Both the position numbers and the translations under genes were made by a program. Positions 9,159 through 17,584 of a stretch of DNA of 64,000 nt are shown here, piece by piece. Under the pieces are notes generated by a model, which ran no database searches, was not told where the DNA came from, and saw nothing but the letters and a program-made list of their open reading frames with translations. The number at the start of each line of letters is the position of its first letter. The stretch's first letter is position 1. Location of the stretch: the NCBI RefSeq assembly GCF_000221185.1, contig NC_015865.1, positions 744,001 through 808,000 of the forward strand, in the 5' to 3' direction. The DNA is from Thermococcus sp. 4557 (GTDB taxonomy: Archaea; Methanobacteriota_B; Thermococci; Thermococcales; Thermococcaceae).

Positions 9159-9862
9159 AGTCCGTCCCTCCTCTTGAACCAGTAATACCACAGCCTGCTC
9201 CTGTCCTCCGCCTGTCCAAGGAGGAGGAAGTAGCGGAGCAGGGCAAGGTTCAGGATTATGAAGAATACCAGCAGGATGTTGTACGCGGGGACGCCGGCAC
9301 TCATGAACGCGTAGTAGTCCCAGATGAAGTGCAGAAACATCGCCAGCAGGAAGTACGAGGCCGTGGAAGTCATTTTGCCCTCCGCCTTCATGCCGTAGGC
9401 CACTCCTATCACGGCACTCCACGTGGCATGGGCGATTGGGGTGAGGAACGCGCGCATCACCGTCACTCCGAGACCCCAGCCGAGGCCGTAGAGGAAGTTC
9501 TCCGTCGCGGCGAAACCGAGGCCAGCAGCCACGCCGTAGACGAGGCCGTCCATTATCCCGTCCATCTGCCCCGCCTTGAACGGCCAGCGTATGGCCAGCG
9601 CCTTGGCGGGTTCTTCCACTATTCCGGCCACGAGGGCGACGTAGAATGCAGACGCGGGCAGGAGGGGCTGAATGGCTCCACCGAGGGTCAGAAAGCTCTC
9701 CAGGATGAACGCTATGCCAACCGAGAGCGTTCCTCCCAGGATGAACGTGCCCAGGACGTACCTCCTCGGCTCGGGCTCGTACCTGTCGGCGTGATAGAAG
9801 TACCAGAGTATCGCCAGTGCAGGTCCGTACGCAAAGAACACCAGACCGCTGAACGCATCCAC
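9155..9862 (-). CDS. PrsW-family intramembrane metalloprotease
   Basis: 235-aa protein with about seven membrane helices and the PrsW family motifs: EEPAK (about residue 80), DGLVYGVAAGLGFAATENF, and HATWSAVIG. A later H (about residue 182, FLHFIWDYYAF) could complete the metal site. Bacterial PrsW cleaves membrane-bound regulators. Here it is co-encoded with a 67-aa acidic protein and is surrounded by exported and lipoprotein genes, possible substrates. A TATA-like CTTTAAATC lies near 9900. Confidence 0.85.
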   Translation of the reverse strand: MDAFSGLVFFAYGPALAILWYFYHADRYEPEPRRYVLGTFILGGTLSVGIAFILESFLTLGGAIQPLLPASAFYVALVAGIVEEPAKALAIRWPFKAGQMDGIMDGLVYGVAAGLGFAATENFLYGLGWGLGVTVMRAFLTPIAHATWSAVIGVAYGMKAEGKMTSTASYFLLAMFLHFIWDYYAFMSAGVPAYNILLVFFIILNLALLRYFLLLGQAEDRSRLWYYWFKRRDGL

Positions 9863-9906
9863 CGCAGATCCACCAAAAGAAAATGGGGGAAGTGGGATTT
9901 AAAGGT

Positions 9907-10674
9907 TTAGCATCCACTCAGGAAGTCCGTCAGGTCGATACCCTGTGCCTTGAGGTACTCGACGAGCTCCTCGGGCGGCTCCACCACTGCGGCGTTGGGG
10001 TTCCTGACGTCTATTGTGATCACGTCTACCCACTTGGCGCCACCCTTCTCGTAATAGACGGTTTTCTTTATCCCCACAGGAACCAGGTTCTTGGTGAGCC
10101 TGACTTCGATCCGGGTCTTGTATGCGTTCGTCACGTTGGGCCCAATCGCGGTGCCGCCGGTCTCGTTGGCGTAGATAACGTAGTAATCCCCATCCTCGAC
10201 GACCCTGACGCTATCGATGTTAAGGACCTCCCAGAGCCCGCTGAGGATCGTGGAGTTAAAATCCGGCCCTTCGCCCGGTCCGTAGCATGAGGCCTCCCAG
10301 GTCACGGTGCCGTTACGGTCGAAATAGCTTGCGTAGCCGCTGGATGTGGTGTAGTAGTAGCTCCTGTAGTACGAGCCGCCGCCCACGGAGCTGTTCGAGA
10401 AGGTGGAGACGGATTTGAGCTTCCTTTCAAAGTCGATCGCACCCTCGTTCGAGAGCTGGGCCACGAGTTTTGTTCCATTGTAACTGTCCACGTGCATGGT
10501 GTACTCGTAGCTCTTGAGGGATTTTATTGCGTTCTCCATATCATCGGAGGTAAAAGGAAGGTTCGCGGCGGTCGTCGTGGTCGTGGTTGGGGCAGGGGTC
10601 GTCCCGCCACCGGAGATGCAGCCCGCGGCAAAGACCACCAGAACAATGAACAGGCCAATGTAAAGCTTCCTCAT
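9907..10674 (-). CDS. Predicted lipoprotein with Thr-rich linker
   Basis: 255-aa lipoprotein. MRKLYIGLFIVLVVFAAGC is a signal with lipobox AAGC, followed by Gly and a Pro/Thr linker (TTPAPTTTTTT) that lifts the domain off the membrane. The mature domain starts TSDDMENAIKSLKSYEYTMHVD and resembles the design of the 6701-7507 lipoprotein (about 90 residues of beta-rich sequence with sequons). ATG at 10674 follows GGTGATGGA; the upstream in-frame codons have no ribosome binding site. Function is unknown. Confidence 0.75.
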   Translation of the reverse strand: MRKLYIGLFIVLVVFAAGCISGGGTTPAPTTTTTTAANLPFTSDDMENAIKSLKSYEYTMHVDSYNGTKLVAQLSNEGAIDFERKLKSVSTFSNSSVGGGSYYRSYYYTTSSGYASYFDRNGTVTWEASCYGPGEGPDFNSTILSGLWEVLNIDSVRVVEDGDYYVIYANETGGTAIGPNVTNAYKTRIEVRLTKNLVPVGIKKTVYYEKGGAKWVDVITIDVRNPNAAVVEPPEELVEYLKAQGIDLTDFLSGC

Positions 10675-10833
10675 TCCATCACCCGAGATAACTCCCCCAC
10701 GGGGTATTAAAAGGTTAGCATCGCCTCCTGGGTGTTCCGGTGCCAGTGAGGTTTCTTCTTCACAGTCCAAATTTTGTTAGGAGAACCGAAAAGGTTTTAA
10801 ATCCGTCCACCAATGGAACATCGGTGAGTAAAA

Positions 10834-11118
10834 ATGCCCTACATTGGTTTCGCCAAGAGCCCCTACGGCCCCGGGAGAACCTACGAAACGGTGCTCGAAG
10901 AGCTGGGGAAGATGGGCTTCAGAATAGAGTTCGCAAAGCACCACTGGGCGGGAGACCTTCCCTTCGGCCTCATCGTCGCCGAGACCGCTCGGGGGCCCGT
11001 TGCCGTGAGATGGTCTCTCGGAAGGGAGTTCTTGCTCCGGCTGGAGGAAGTTGATAGGGAAAACTACGACGAGTTCGTGGAGGACACGATAGAGTACACC
11101 AACGCGGACTCAGGCTGA
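10834..11118 (+). CDS. Conserved-looking small hypothetical protein
   Basis: 94-aa soluble protein beginning MPYIGFAKSPYGPGRTYETV. A TATA box (GGTTTTAAATCC, about 10794-10805) lies 30 bp upstream, and GGTGAG precedes the ATG, so this is an independent transcription unit with a short leader. It has mixed alpha/beta sequence with an acidic C-terminus. No domain is recognised. It ends at the base before the convergent HAD gene. Confidence 0.7.
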   Translation: MPYIGFAKSPYGPGRTYETVLEELGKMGFRIEFAKHHWAGDLPFGLIVAETARGPVAVRWSLGREFLLRLEEVDRENYDEFVEDTIEYTNADSG

Positions 11119-11799
11119 TTAAATCATGCCCCTCTCCTGCTTTACCCGCTCAATGACGTCGAATATGCTCCACAGGTCCCTTATGACGTGGAGGTGAGGT
11201 ATCAGGGCCAGCTTCTCGGGGTTCTTCTCCACGAACTTCGCTGTGAACGGGAAGTAGTACCAGACGTACTCGGTGTTCTCGTCGCCGTGGCCGATGAAGC
11301 GCCAGGGCTTGTCGTCCACCCAGATGAAGACGTCATCGCCGTACTTCTCACGAACAAGCCGGAACGCCTCATCTATGGTCATGTCGTGGCCAAAGACGAT
11401 GACGTCGTCGAAGAGGTCGTAGATGCCCATCCGCTTCAGGCGCCGCACCTTCATGCCATCGATGAAATCCTCCGCCGAGAAGGAAAGGACCACGTGGCCG
11501 TCCTCCCTGAGCTTCCTCAGCAGTTCCGGCGAGTCGTCTATGGGCTTCGTCAGCTTCGCCCTCTCCTCGAACCATGCCTCAAAGAACTTTGTGCGGAGGA
11601 AGAACGGCGGCCTGCTTTTCTTCTTGTGCTTTCCAAAGGTGGGCCTCTCAAACTGGAGCTCGATTTTAGTCAGGAGCTTCGCCCAGACGGCCTTTCCGGG
11701 AAGCCATCGGTAGCGCCTCTCGAGCGCACGCTGAAACGCCTCCTCAATGCACGAGTACGTGTCCGCTAGCGTTCCGTCGAAGTCGAAAGCGATTATCAT
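11119..11799 (-). CDS. HAD-superfamily hydrolase
   Basis: 226-aa protein with the HAD nucleophile motif DFDGTLAD at residues 5-12. Motif II is probably the SFSAEDF segment near residue 112, and the later FGHDM and VDDKPWRF aspartates (about 140-170) provide the Mg-binding acidic pair. It probably hydrolyses a small phosphorylated metabolite; the substrate is unknown. ATG at 11799 follows GGGGGTC with normal spacing. The helical cap between motifs I and II is basic (KHKKKSR). Confidence 0.8.
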   Translation of the reverse strand: MIIAFDFDGTLADTYSCIEEAFQRALERRYRWLPGKAVWAKLLTKIELQFERPTFGKHKKKSRPPFFLRTKFFEAWFEERAKLTKPIDDSPELLRKLREDGHVVLSFSAEDFIDGMKVRRLKRMGIYDLFDDVIVFGHDMTIDEAFRLVREKYGDDVFIWVDDKPWRFIGHGDENTEYVWYYFPFTAKFVEKNPEKLALIPHLHVIRDLWSIFDVIERVKQERGMI

Positions 11800-11975
11800 T
11801 GACGACCCCCTAACTGGGGAGGAAGATGGACATTTAAGCGTTGTCCCGGGTGACTTTTTCCATGTCGGATGATACGGCATGACCTAGAGGGCTCCAAAAG
11901 CCATAACCCCAGTAACTCGAAAAAGTTTTAACCCCGCGTCACCTCACAAGCCTCGCATACACTTGGGGTGATAAA

Positions 11976-13271
11976 ATGAAGAGGGCTGGAGCCATAGTTC
12001 TCGTCCTTATAGTCCTCAGCGGGCTGGGCTTCGTGAGCGCCTGGCCGACCGACGGACCGACCCTCGACAACCCTATGAACGTCCACCAGAAGCTGACCTA
12101 CAAGGCCATACAGGCGGTCTACAAGGACAACTCGCAGCTGGGTTCAATCCTCATGCAGTACCAGGACAAGCTCCTCTACGGAGCATACGATGAGGACTGG
12201 CGCGGTGGAAGCATCGAGTTCAAGGGTAAGACCTACACCCTCCAGAGCCAGTACCACTTCCTCGACCCGATGGACCACTCCGAGCTGATAACCGTCGATC
12301 TCTTCGGAGACCGCGACAGCTCCGGCGCCGACATGGCCCAGAAGCTCTACGAGCAGGCGGTTCAGCTCTGGAGGCAGGGCAAGAGGGAAGAGGCCATGTT
12401 ATACCTCGGCAGGACGGTTCACATCCTCGAGGACATGAGCATGCTCGTCGCCCACACCACCCCAGCGCTCTTCGAGGACCTTGAGCAGTTCAGCTACATA
12501 GAGGACGCCCACGACTTCGTCGAGAACGATATCTCCCCCACCGTCGCCGACGACATACTCAACGACCGCGTTCCCCTCGACCTCACGCCGATAAAGTGGT
12601 GGCAGATTCCGCAGGAGAAGCAGAGGTTCATCTACGGCTACGACATCTACATAGCCGACAACGAGAACGGCCACATGAGCCTCGCCAACGGCGTCGCCTG
12701 GGCCTACGCCGACCTCATCGCCCACAACGCCTGGAGATACATGCTCTACTCGACCGGCAAGGACATCAACCTCTGGAGCGAGCGCGGCCACCTCGGAAGC
12801 TACTTCTGGACGAAGGAGCTCAAGAAGGGCGACTGGAGCGTCCTCAAGCTTGAGTTCAAGGGAGCCAGCTCGATAACCCTCGTCTTCAAGGACATAGACA
12901 TGCAGAACGCCTACTTCAAGACCCTCGGCTACGTTGAGGTCTACGACAAAAACTGGAACCTCATCGCCCGCTACGCCCAGGACCCGAACCCACTTGAAGA
13001 TACCAGCGTCACCGTTCCTGGAGATACCGTCTACATCTACACCTACGTCACCGGCGACGACTGGCTCGACGACGACGTGGACGGCTGGGCGGTAAGGAAC
13101 ATCGAGCTCCACGCCAACTTCGACGTGAACGCACCGAGCGGCTTCAAAACCCTCGACGGCAGGGAGTACAGCCTTGTCCAGTGGGCCGTCTACGAGACCA
13201 TGCAGTACGATATAAGGGCCGTTGCTGGCCTGATGGAGAAGTTCTTCGAGGACGTCGGCGTTACCGGCTGA
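11976..13271 (+). CDS. Secreted zinc-dependent phospholipase C-like protein
   Basis: 431-aa exported protein. The signal peptide (residues 1-22) ends ...FVSA-W, which would leave Trp as the mature N-terminus. In the zinc PLC/P1 nuclease family an N-terminal Trp is a zinc ligand. Other likely ligands are visible: HQK (about 34), the YHFLDPMDH segment (about 92-100), HILED (about 150) and HTTP (about 160). Residues about 280-375 form a second, beta-rich Asp-containing segment ([12 protein letters not shown]), possibly calcium binding. It may cleave phospholipids or phosphodiesters outside the cell. It has its own promoter (AAGTTTTAACC near 11925). Confidence 0.82.
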   Translation: MKRAGAIVLVLIVLSGLGFVSAWPTDGPTLDNPMNVHQKLTYKAIQAVYKDNSQLGSILMQYQDKLLYGAYDEDWRGGSIEFKGKTYTLQSQYHFLDPMDHSELITVDLFGDRDSSGADMAQKLYEQAVQLWRQGKREEAMLYLGRTVHILEDMSMLVAHTTPALFEDLEQFSYIEDAHDFVENDISPTVADDILNDRVPLDLTPIKWWQIPQEKQRFIYGYDIYIADNENGHMSLANGVAWAYADLIAHNAWRYMLYSTGKDINLWSERGHLGSYFWTKELKKGDWSVLKLEFKGASSITLVFKDIDMQNAYFKTLGYVEVYDKNWNLIARYAQDPNPLEDTSVTVPGDTVYIYTYVTGDDWLDDDVDGWAVRNIELHANFDVNAPSGFKTLDGREYSLVQWAVYETMQYDIRAVAGLMEKFFEDVGVTG

Positions 13272-13319
13272 TCTTTCTCCATTCTTTATTGTTTATGTAT
13301 GCCCATCTCCCTTCTCCCC

Positions 13320-13346
13320 GTGCCCGGGCACAAAACATATATTCCC
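13320..13346 (+). promoter_or_regulatory. Palindrome and TATA box before gcvPA
   Basis: A perfect 12-bp palindrome, GTGCCCGGGCAC (13320-13331), abuts the TATA-like ACATATATTCC (13336-13346). Transcription would start near 13368, 25 bp before the ATG. The palindrome sits at or just upstream of the BRE, a place where archaeal activators or repressors bind. No glycine riboswitch-like tandem structure is visible. Confidence 0.5.
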
Positions 13347-13393
13347 CACGCCCAACTTTCAACGAGCATCTTAAAGCTCAGAAGGTGATAGGC

Positions 13394-14734
13394 ATGGGAA
13401 GGCACTACCTCCCGAACCTTGCGCACAGGGATGAAATGCTGAAAGAAATCGGGTTCACGTCGATCGAGGACCTCTTCTCCGACGTCCCGAAGGGCATGGT
13501 CCAGAAGTTCAACCTGCCCGAGGGAAAGAGCGAGTATGAGGTCTTCATGGAGCTTAACGAAGTCCTGGGTCAGAACAGGACCGCCCTTGAGATGCCCAGT
13601 TTCCTTGGAGCCGGGACGTACTTCCACTACGTTCCCGCGCACGTAAAGTACCTCATCGAAAGGAGCGAGTTCCTGACCGCTTACACACCATACCAGCCCG
13701 AGGTAAGCCAGGGGATGCTCCAGGCCCTCTTCGAGTATCAGAGCATGATAGCCGAGCTCGTGGGTCTCCCAATAGTCAATTCATCGATGTACGACTGGGG
13801 CACGGCGATGGCAGAGGCGGCGCTGATGAGCGCCCGCGTTACCAGAAGGAAGAAGTTCGTCGTCCCCAAGGCCCTGAGTCCCGAGAAGAAGGCCGTTCTC
13901 AGAACCTACACCGCGGGCCCGGGCATGGAGATAGTCGAGGTGCCCTGGGACGAGAGGGGACAGGTCGATATGGAGAAGCTCAAGGAAGCCGCCGATGGTG
14001 CGGCAGGTGTTTACGTTGAGGTGCCCAACTTCTTCGGGCTGATCGAGGAGAACCTAAGGGAAATCGGCGAAATCGCCCACGAGGCAGGGGCGCTCCTCGT
14101 AGTCGGCGCCGACCCAACGATCCTCGGCGTAGTAGAGGCGCCGGGAGAGCTCGGGGCCGATATCGTCGTCGGCGAGGCAGCCTACTTTGGAAACCCGATG
14201 AACTTCGGAGGTCCGAGGGCGGGAATCTTCGCGGTCAGGAACGACAAAAAGCTCATCCGCCAGATGCCCGGAAGGGTCATCGGAATGAGCAGAGACGCGG
14301 ACGGAAAGAGGGCCTTCGTGATGACGCTCCAGACCAGGGAGCAGCACATAAGGCGCGCCAAGGCGACCTCAAACATATGCTCAAACGAGGCCCTGGTGGC
14401 GGTTGCCGCGGCAATACACCTCGCAACCCTCGGCCCCGGCGGCCTCAGAGAGCTTGGAGAGGTCATCTTCAAGAACACCGCCTACCTCAAGAAGAGGCTC
14501 TCGGAGGTGGCGGAGGTTCCGTTCGATGGCGTGAACTTCAAGGACGTACTCGTCCGCTTTGAGAGACCCTACAGCGAGGTACACGAGAAGCTCCTGGCAA
14601 GGAACATCCACGGCGGCTACTACATAGGGGAGCACTTCCCCGAGCTGGGTGAGGGGGCCCTCTTCGCCGCGACCGAGACGACGAGAAAGGAATGGGTCGA
14701 TGCCCTCATAGAGGCCCTCAAGGAGGTGGCCTGA
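13394..14734 (+). CDS. gcvPA: Glycine dehydrogenase (decarboxylating) subunit 1
   Basis: 446-aa N-terminal half of the PLP-dependent P protein of the glycine cleavage system, which decarboxylates glycine and loads aminomethyl onto the H protein. The sequence is typical: [38 protein letters not shown], and NMFGGP-type [18 protein letters not shown] at 13394 follows GAAGGTGATA. The long upstream frame overlapping the phospholipase gene is not coding. gcvPB follows directly. The GcvT, GcvH and lipoamide dehydrogenase genes are not in this window. Confidence 0.96.
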   Translation: MGRHYLPNLAHRDEMLKEIGFTSIEDLFSDVPKGMVQKFNLPEGKSEYEVFMELNEVLGQNRTALEMPSFLGAGTYFHYVPAHVKYLIERSEFLTAYTPYQPEVSQGMLQALFEYQSMIAELVGLPIVNSSMYDWGTAMAEAALMSARVTRRKKFVVPKALSPEKKAVLRTYTAGPGMEIVEVPWDERGQVDMEKLKEAADGAAGVYVEVPNFFGLIEENLREIGEIAHEAGALLVVGADPTILGVVEAPGELGADIVVGEAAYFGNPMNFGGPRAGIFAVRNDKKLIRQMPGRVIGMSRDADGKRAFVMTLQTREQHIRRAKATSNICSNEALVAVAAAIHLATLGPGGLRELGEVIFKNTAYLKKRLSEVAEVPFDGVNFKDVLVRFERPYSEVHEKLLARNIHGGYYIGEHFPELGEGALFAATETTRKEWVDALIEALKEVA

Positions 14735-16243
14735 ATGTTCCGTCAGGCTAAATGGAGCGAACCGCTCATCTTTGAGCTCTCAAGGCCGGGAAGGGCTGGC
14801 TACACGATGCCGGCCCCCATAGAGGACGTGGCGGTTGAAATTCCCGAGAAGATCAAGAGGAAGAGCCCATTGAACCTTCCGGAGCTGAGCGAGCCGGAGG
14901 TTGTGAAGCACTACACCCGCCTCAGCGAGATGAACTACGGCGTCGATTCCGGCATCTACCCGCTCGGCTCGTGCACCATGAAGTACAACCCCAAGATAAA
15001 CGAGGAGATAGCTGGGCATCCGGGAGTAGCTTATATCCACCCCTACCAGGACGAGAGGACCGTTCAGGGAGCTCTAAGAGTCATGTGGGAGCTTGAGCAG
15101 TGGCTCAAGGAGATAACCGGCATGGACCGCTTCACCCTTCAGCCTGCTGCCGGAGCCAACGGTGAGTTCACGGGCGTTTCGATAATTCGCGCCTACCACC
15201 TCGACAACGGCGAACCGCAGAGGGACGAGATGCTGGTGGCCGATTCCGCCCACGGAACCAATCCTGCCTCCGCGGCGATGGCCGGCTTTAAGGTCATCGA
15301 AATCCCCTCGACCGAGGAGGGAACGATGGACCTGGAGGCCCTTGAGAACGCCGTCGGTGAAAGGACGGCAGGTTTAATGCTCACCAACCCCAACACCCTC
15401 GGCATCTTCGAGGACGAGATACTCGAGATAGCGAAGATAGTTCACAAGGCAGGTGGCCTGCTCTACTACGACGGCGCCAACCTCAACGCCGTTCTCGGAA
15501 AGATAAGGCCCGGCGATATGGGCTTCGACGTCGTCCACCTCAACCTCCACAAGACTTTCTCAACCCCGCACGGCGGCGGCGGTCCTGGCAGCGGGCCGGT
15601 CGGCGTTAAGGACTTCCTCAAGGACTACCTGCCGGTTCCGCTCGTGGGCTACGATGAGGAGAACGACCGCTACTACCTCGACTACAACGTGCCGAAGAGC
15701 ATAGGCAAAGTCAAGGAGCTCTACGGCAACTTCGCGGTGATGGTTAGGGCCCTGACCTACCTCAAGATAATGGGCAGGGACGGCCTCAGGGAGGTCAGCG
15801 AGATAGCGGTTCTCAACGCCAACTACCTCACCCAGAAGCTGAAGGGAACGAGGGGCTACGAGCTGCCCCACAAGGAGCTCAGGAAGCACGAGGTTGTGTT
15901 CAGCGCCGAGCCCATGAAGAAGGAGACAGGGGTTAAGGCCCTGGACGTTGCCAAGAGGCTCCTCGACTTCGGAATGCACGCACCGACTATATACTTCCCG
16001 CTGATAGTCCACGAGGCGCTGATGATCGAACCCACCGAGACGGTCAGCAGGGAGGAGCTTGACGCCTACGTCGAGGCCCTCAAGAGGATAAGCGACGAAG
16101 CCTACAGCAACCCGGAAATCGTCAAGAGCGCGCCCCACAATGCCGCCGTTAAAAGGCTCGATGACGTACTTGCGGCCAAGAGGCCGATCATCACCTGGAG
16201 AATGTACAGGGAGCTGAAGGAGAAGGGAGAGGTTGACTACTGA
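14735..16243 (+). CDS. gcvPB: Glycine dehydrogenase (decarboxylating) subunit 2
   Basis: 502-aa C-terminal half of the two-subunit P protein, carrying the PLP lysine. The lysine is in [21 protein letters not shown], the hallmark of GcvPB. Other conserved blocks are [13 protein letters not shown] and [13 protein letters not shown]. The ATG follows the gcvPA stop by one base, with AGGAGGTGG inside the end of gcvPA, so subunits are made in equal amounts. The pair forms an alpha2beta2 decarboxylase. Confidence 0.97.
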   Translation: MFRQAKWSEPLIFELSRPGRAGYTMPAPIEDVAVEIPEKIKRKSPLNLPELSEPEVVKHYTRLSEMNYGVDSGIYPLGSCTMKYNPKINEEIAGHPGVAYIHPYQDERTVQGALRVMWELEQWLKEITGMDRFTLQPAAGANGEFTGVSIIRAYHLDNGEPQRDEMLVADSAHGTNPASAAMAGFKVIEIPSTEEGTMDLEALENAVGERTAGLMLTNPNTLGIFEDEILEIAKIVHKAGGLLYYDGANLNAVLGKIRPGDMGFDVVHLNLHKTFSTPHGGGGPGSGPVGVKDFLKDYLPVPLVGYDEENDRYYLDYNVPKSIGKVKELYGNFAVMVRALTYLKIMGRDGLREVSEIAVLNANYLTQKLKGTRGYELPHKELRKHEVVFSAEPMKKETGVKALDVAKRLLDFGMHAPTIYFPLIVHEALMIEPTETVSREELDAYVEALKRISDEAYSNPEIVKSAPHNAAVKRLDDVLAAKRPIITWRMYRELKEKGEVDY

Positions 16244-16378
16244 CTTCCCTTCCATTTTTCTTACTGCCTCTTTTGCACAGGCGAACAAACTTTTGAAAAA
16301 AGTTTGATCAAAAGATTGCCTTTCCTGCCAACGGGTAAAAAGTCAGTCATGCACTAATAGATTTGGCAATTCTTGAGT

Positions 16379-16488
16379 GAGTTTACTCCCCAAGCAAGCA
16401 CCTTCAGGTAGTTTCAAACTTATTTTGGCGTCCAAAGGACGCCGTTGGGAGTGAAACCCTCTTCAAAGAGCAAATTACACAGAAACTC
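16379..16488 (+). repeat. Triple-nested stem element, copy 1
   Basis: Three helices are nested around one centre: outer GAGTTT (16379-16384) with AAACTC (16483-16488); middle GTTTCA (16411-16416) with TGAAAC (16452-16457); inner GGCGTCC (16427-16433) with GGACGCC (16437-16443), loop AAA. Two further copies (17034-17148, 31328-31436) keep the same plan. The strand is set by the T-rich left side. It may be a structured RNA or a DNA cruciform element. Confidence 0.65.
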
Positions 16489-16531
16489 GCTTAAAAATTG
16501 GCAACTTCAAAAAAGCACTTAATTTCCGCCA

Positions 16532-16553
16532 ACGCTTTGCGAAGCAAAGGGTT
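16532..16553 (-). repeat. Hairpin downstream of tRNA-Thr
   Basis: CAACG-CTTTGC-gaa-GCAAAG-GGTTG forms a near-perfect stem directly beyond the 3' end of the tRNA gene. An equivalent hairpin with different stem bases follows tRNA-Cys (31482-31505), so the pairing is conserved more than the sequence. It could be a trailer or termination structure. Confidence 0.5.
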
Positions 16554-16560
16554 GATAGAA

Positions 16561-16637
16561 TGGAGCCCCGGGCGGGATTTGAACCCGCGACCGGCGGATT
16601 ACAAGTCCGCCGCCCCACCAGGCTAGGCTACCGGGGC
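16561..16637 (-). tRNA. tRNA-Thr (TGT)
   Basis: Cloverleaf on the reverse strand: acceptor GCCCCGG/CCGGGGC, discriminator T, and encoded CCA. The anticodon stem-loop is GGCGGACTTGTAATCCGCC with anticodon TGT, and the T arm is GCGGG-TTCAAAT-CCCGC. No intron. A TATA box (AACTTTATATTTTCC on the reverse strand, 16657-16671) places the transcription start at the mature 5' end. Confidence 0.95.
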
Positions 16638-16737
16638 ACGGTTTAAGACTCCCCGGGGAAAATATAAAGTTTTCGCAGCCGGTTCTCGCGCCATGTTCCG
16701 CAAAAATGACTGACATTCCCCCATCGGGAGGCACCGT

Positions 16738-16752
16738 AAGATTTATAAATCC
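16738..16752 (+). promoter_or_regulatory. Promoter of tRNA-Asn and the CAT tRNA
   Basis: AAGATTTATAAATCC is a strong TATA box about 30 bp before tRNA-Asn. Transcription would begin a few bases upstream of the mature 5' end. The following tRNA is only five bases beyond, so both are probably in one transcript. Confidence 0.65.
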
Positions 16753-16778
16753 ACTCCATATTCCCTACATTGGGTCGT

Positions 16779-16854
16779 GCCGCCGTAGCTTAGTCGGTAG
16801 AGCGCCGGACTGTTAATCCGGCGGTCCCCGGTTCGAGTCCGGGCGGCGGCGCCA
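16779..16854 (+). tRNA. tRNA-Asn (GTT)
   Basis: 76-nt cloverleaf with acceptor GCCGCCG/CGGCGGC, discriminator G, and encoded CCA. The anticodon loop CTGTTAA gives anticodon GTT. The T arm is CCCGG-TTCGAGT-CCGGG. No intron. Confidence 0.96.
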
Positions 16855-16859
16855 TCAGT

Positions 16860-16937
16860 GGGCCCGTAGCTCAGCCTGGTCAGAGCGCGCGGCTCATAAC
16901 CGCGTGGTCGGGGGTTCAAAGCCCCCCGGGCCCACCA
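16860..16937 (+). tRNA. tRNA with CAT anticodon (elongator Met or Ile2)
   Basis: 78-nt cloverleaf with acceptor GGGCCCG/CGGGCCC, discriminator A, and encoded CCA. The anticodon loop is CTCATAA on a CGCGG/CCGCG stem. It lacks the three G:C pairs expected in the stem of initiator tRNA. The GGGCCCG acceptor with A73 resembles tRNA-Ile, so it may be the Ile2 tRNA whose C34 is modified to agmatidine, rather than elongator Met. Sequence alone does not settle this. Confidence 0.9.
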
Positions 16938-16939
16938 TT

Positions 16940-16972
16940 GAAACTTTGCGCAAGCAAAGTTTCATCAAAAAG
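16940..16972 (+). repeat. Hairpin repeat with TCAAAAAG tail
   Basis: GAAACTTTGC-gcaa-GCAAAGTTTC is a perfect 10-bp stem starting three bases after the CCA of the CAT tRNA, followed by ATCAAAAAG. Related copies lie at 16286, 17213 (opposite orientation), 30808 and 31239. Confidence 0.6.
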
Positions 16973-17033
16973 TTCTGACTGTGTTTGGTGCTGTGCCCTT
17001 GAAGTCGTGCGATATTTTAACTCCATTCTCAAG

Positions 17034-17148
17034 GGGGTTTAACTCTCGAATAATCCTCTTCAAGCAGTTTCAACCTTGTTATTGGCGTCCTTCGGACGCC
17101 GTTTGAAGAGTGAAACACTCAAAGAGCGCAATTAGAAGAGTAAACCCC
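17034..17148 (+). repeat. Triple-nested stem element, copy 2
   Basis: Outer helix GGGGTTTA (17034-17041) with TAAACCCC (17141-17148), extended by CTCT with AGAG. Middle helix GTTTCA (17067-17072) with TGAAAC (17111-17116). Inner helix GGCGTCC/GGACGCC (17084-17100) with loop TTC. An alternative pair, CTCTTCAA with TTTGAAGAG, competes with the middle helix. The outer helix sequence differs from copy 1 but still pairs. Confidence 0.65.
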
Positions 17149-17212
17149 AACAGAATCACCCGTTTAAAGTGCACGAAGTTTTTTCAGGCTTTTAACCAGT
17201 AAAAACATTTTT

Positions 17213-17238
17213 GATCAAACTTTGCTCTGCAAAGTTTC
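17213..17238 (-). repeat. Hairpin repeat, reverse orientation
   Basis: On the reverse strand this reads GAAACTTTGC-aga-GCAAAGTTTGATC followed by AAAAA: the same hairpin-plus-tail unit as at 16940, with a three-base loop. It lies in non-coding sequence between nested element copy 2 and the rpo promoters. Confidence 0.55.
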
Positions 17239-17584
17239 AGCGCCGTTCTCACTGTCGTTCGAACATCCTTGACGGATGGCGGAAGCTGAGATGCCCTCTG
17301 AAAACACCGATTTTTCAAGCGGGTTCGTACGGTTGAGCGGTAAAAACATTCTGATCCACAATACTGGACCTTTCAAGGCCGTATTGGACATTTAAAAGCG
17401 TCAGTAGGCGCCGTTTTGTACAAAAAACTGACCAAATTTTGCCCATATTTTTGCTAGATATGACAGATGAAACGGTTGACTAACTACATTGTGCCATTAT
17501 CCTACCAGAAATCACGTCAAAATTACAGTAGATTTCGAGCATATGGCCGTTTTTTAGAAAGTTCGAATATCGAACCGACGGCAA

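Larger units (their letters stand above)
16244..16560. other. Gene-poor tract with structured repeats
   Basis: No coding frame is convincing in these 317 bp. They hold a hairpin with TTGATCAAAAG-type tail (16286-16314), the first copy of the triple-nested stem element (16379-16488), and a hairpin just beyond the tRNA-Thr 3' end (16532-16553). Composition is AT-richer than in the flanking genes. Confidence 0.7.

Noticed and set aside
8955-9917. 320-codon reverse frame including the 67-aa protein
   Set aside because: Only the last 67 codons have a ribosome binding site; the upstream part is a frame shadow of the PrsW gene.
13272-13393. Glycine riboswitch before gcvPA
   Set aside because: The leader is only about 25 nt and shows no aptamer-like structure; only a DNA palindrome is present.
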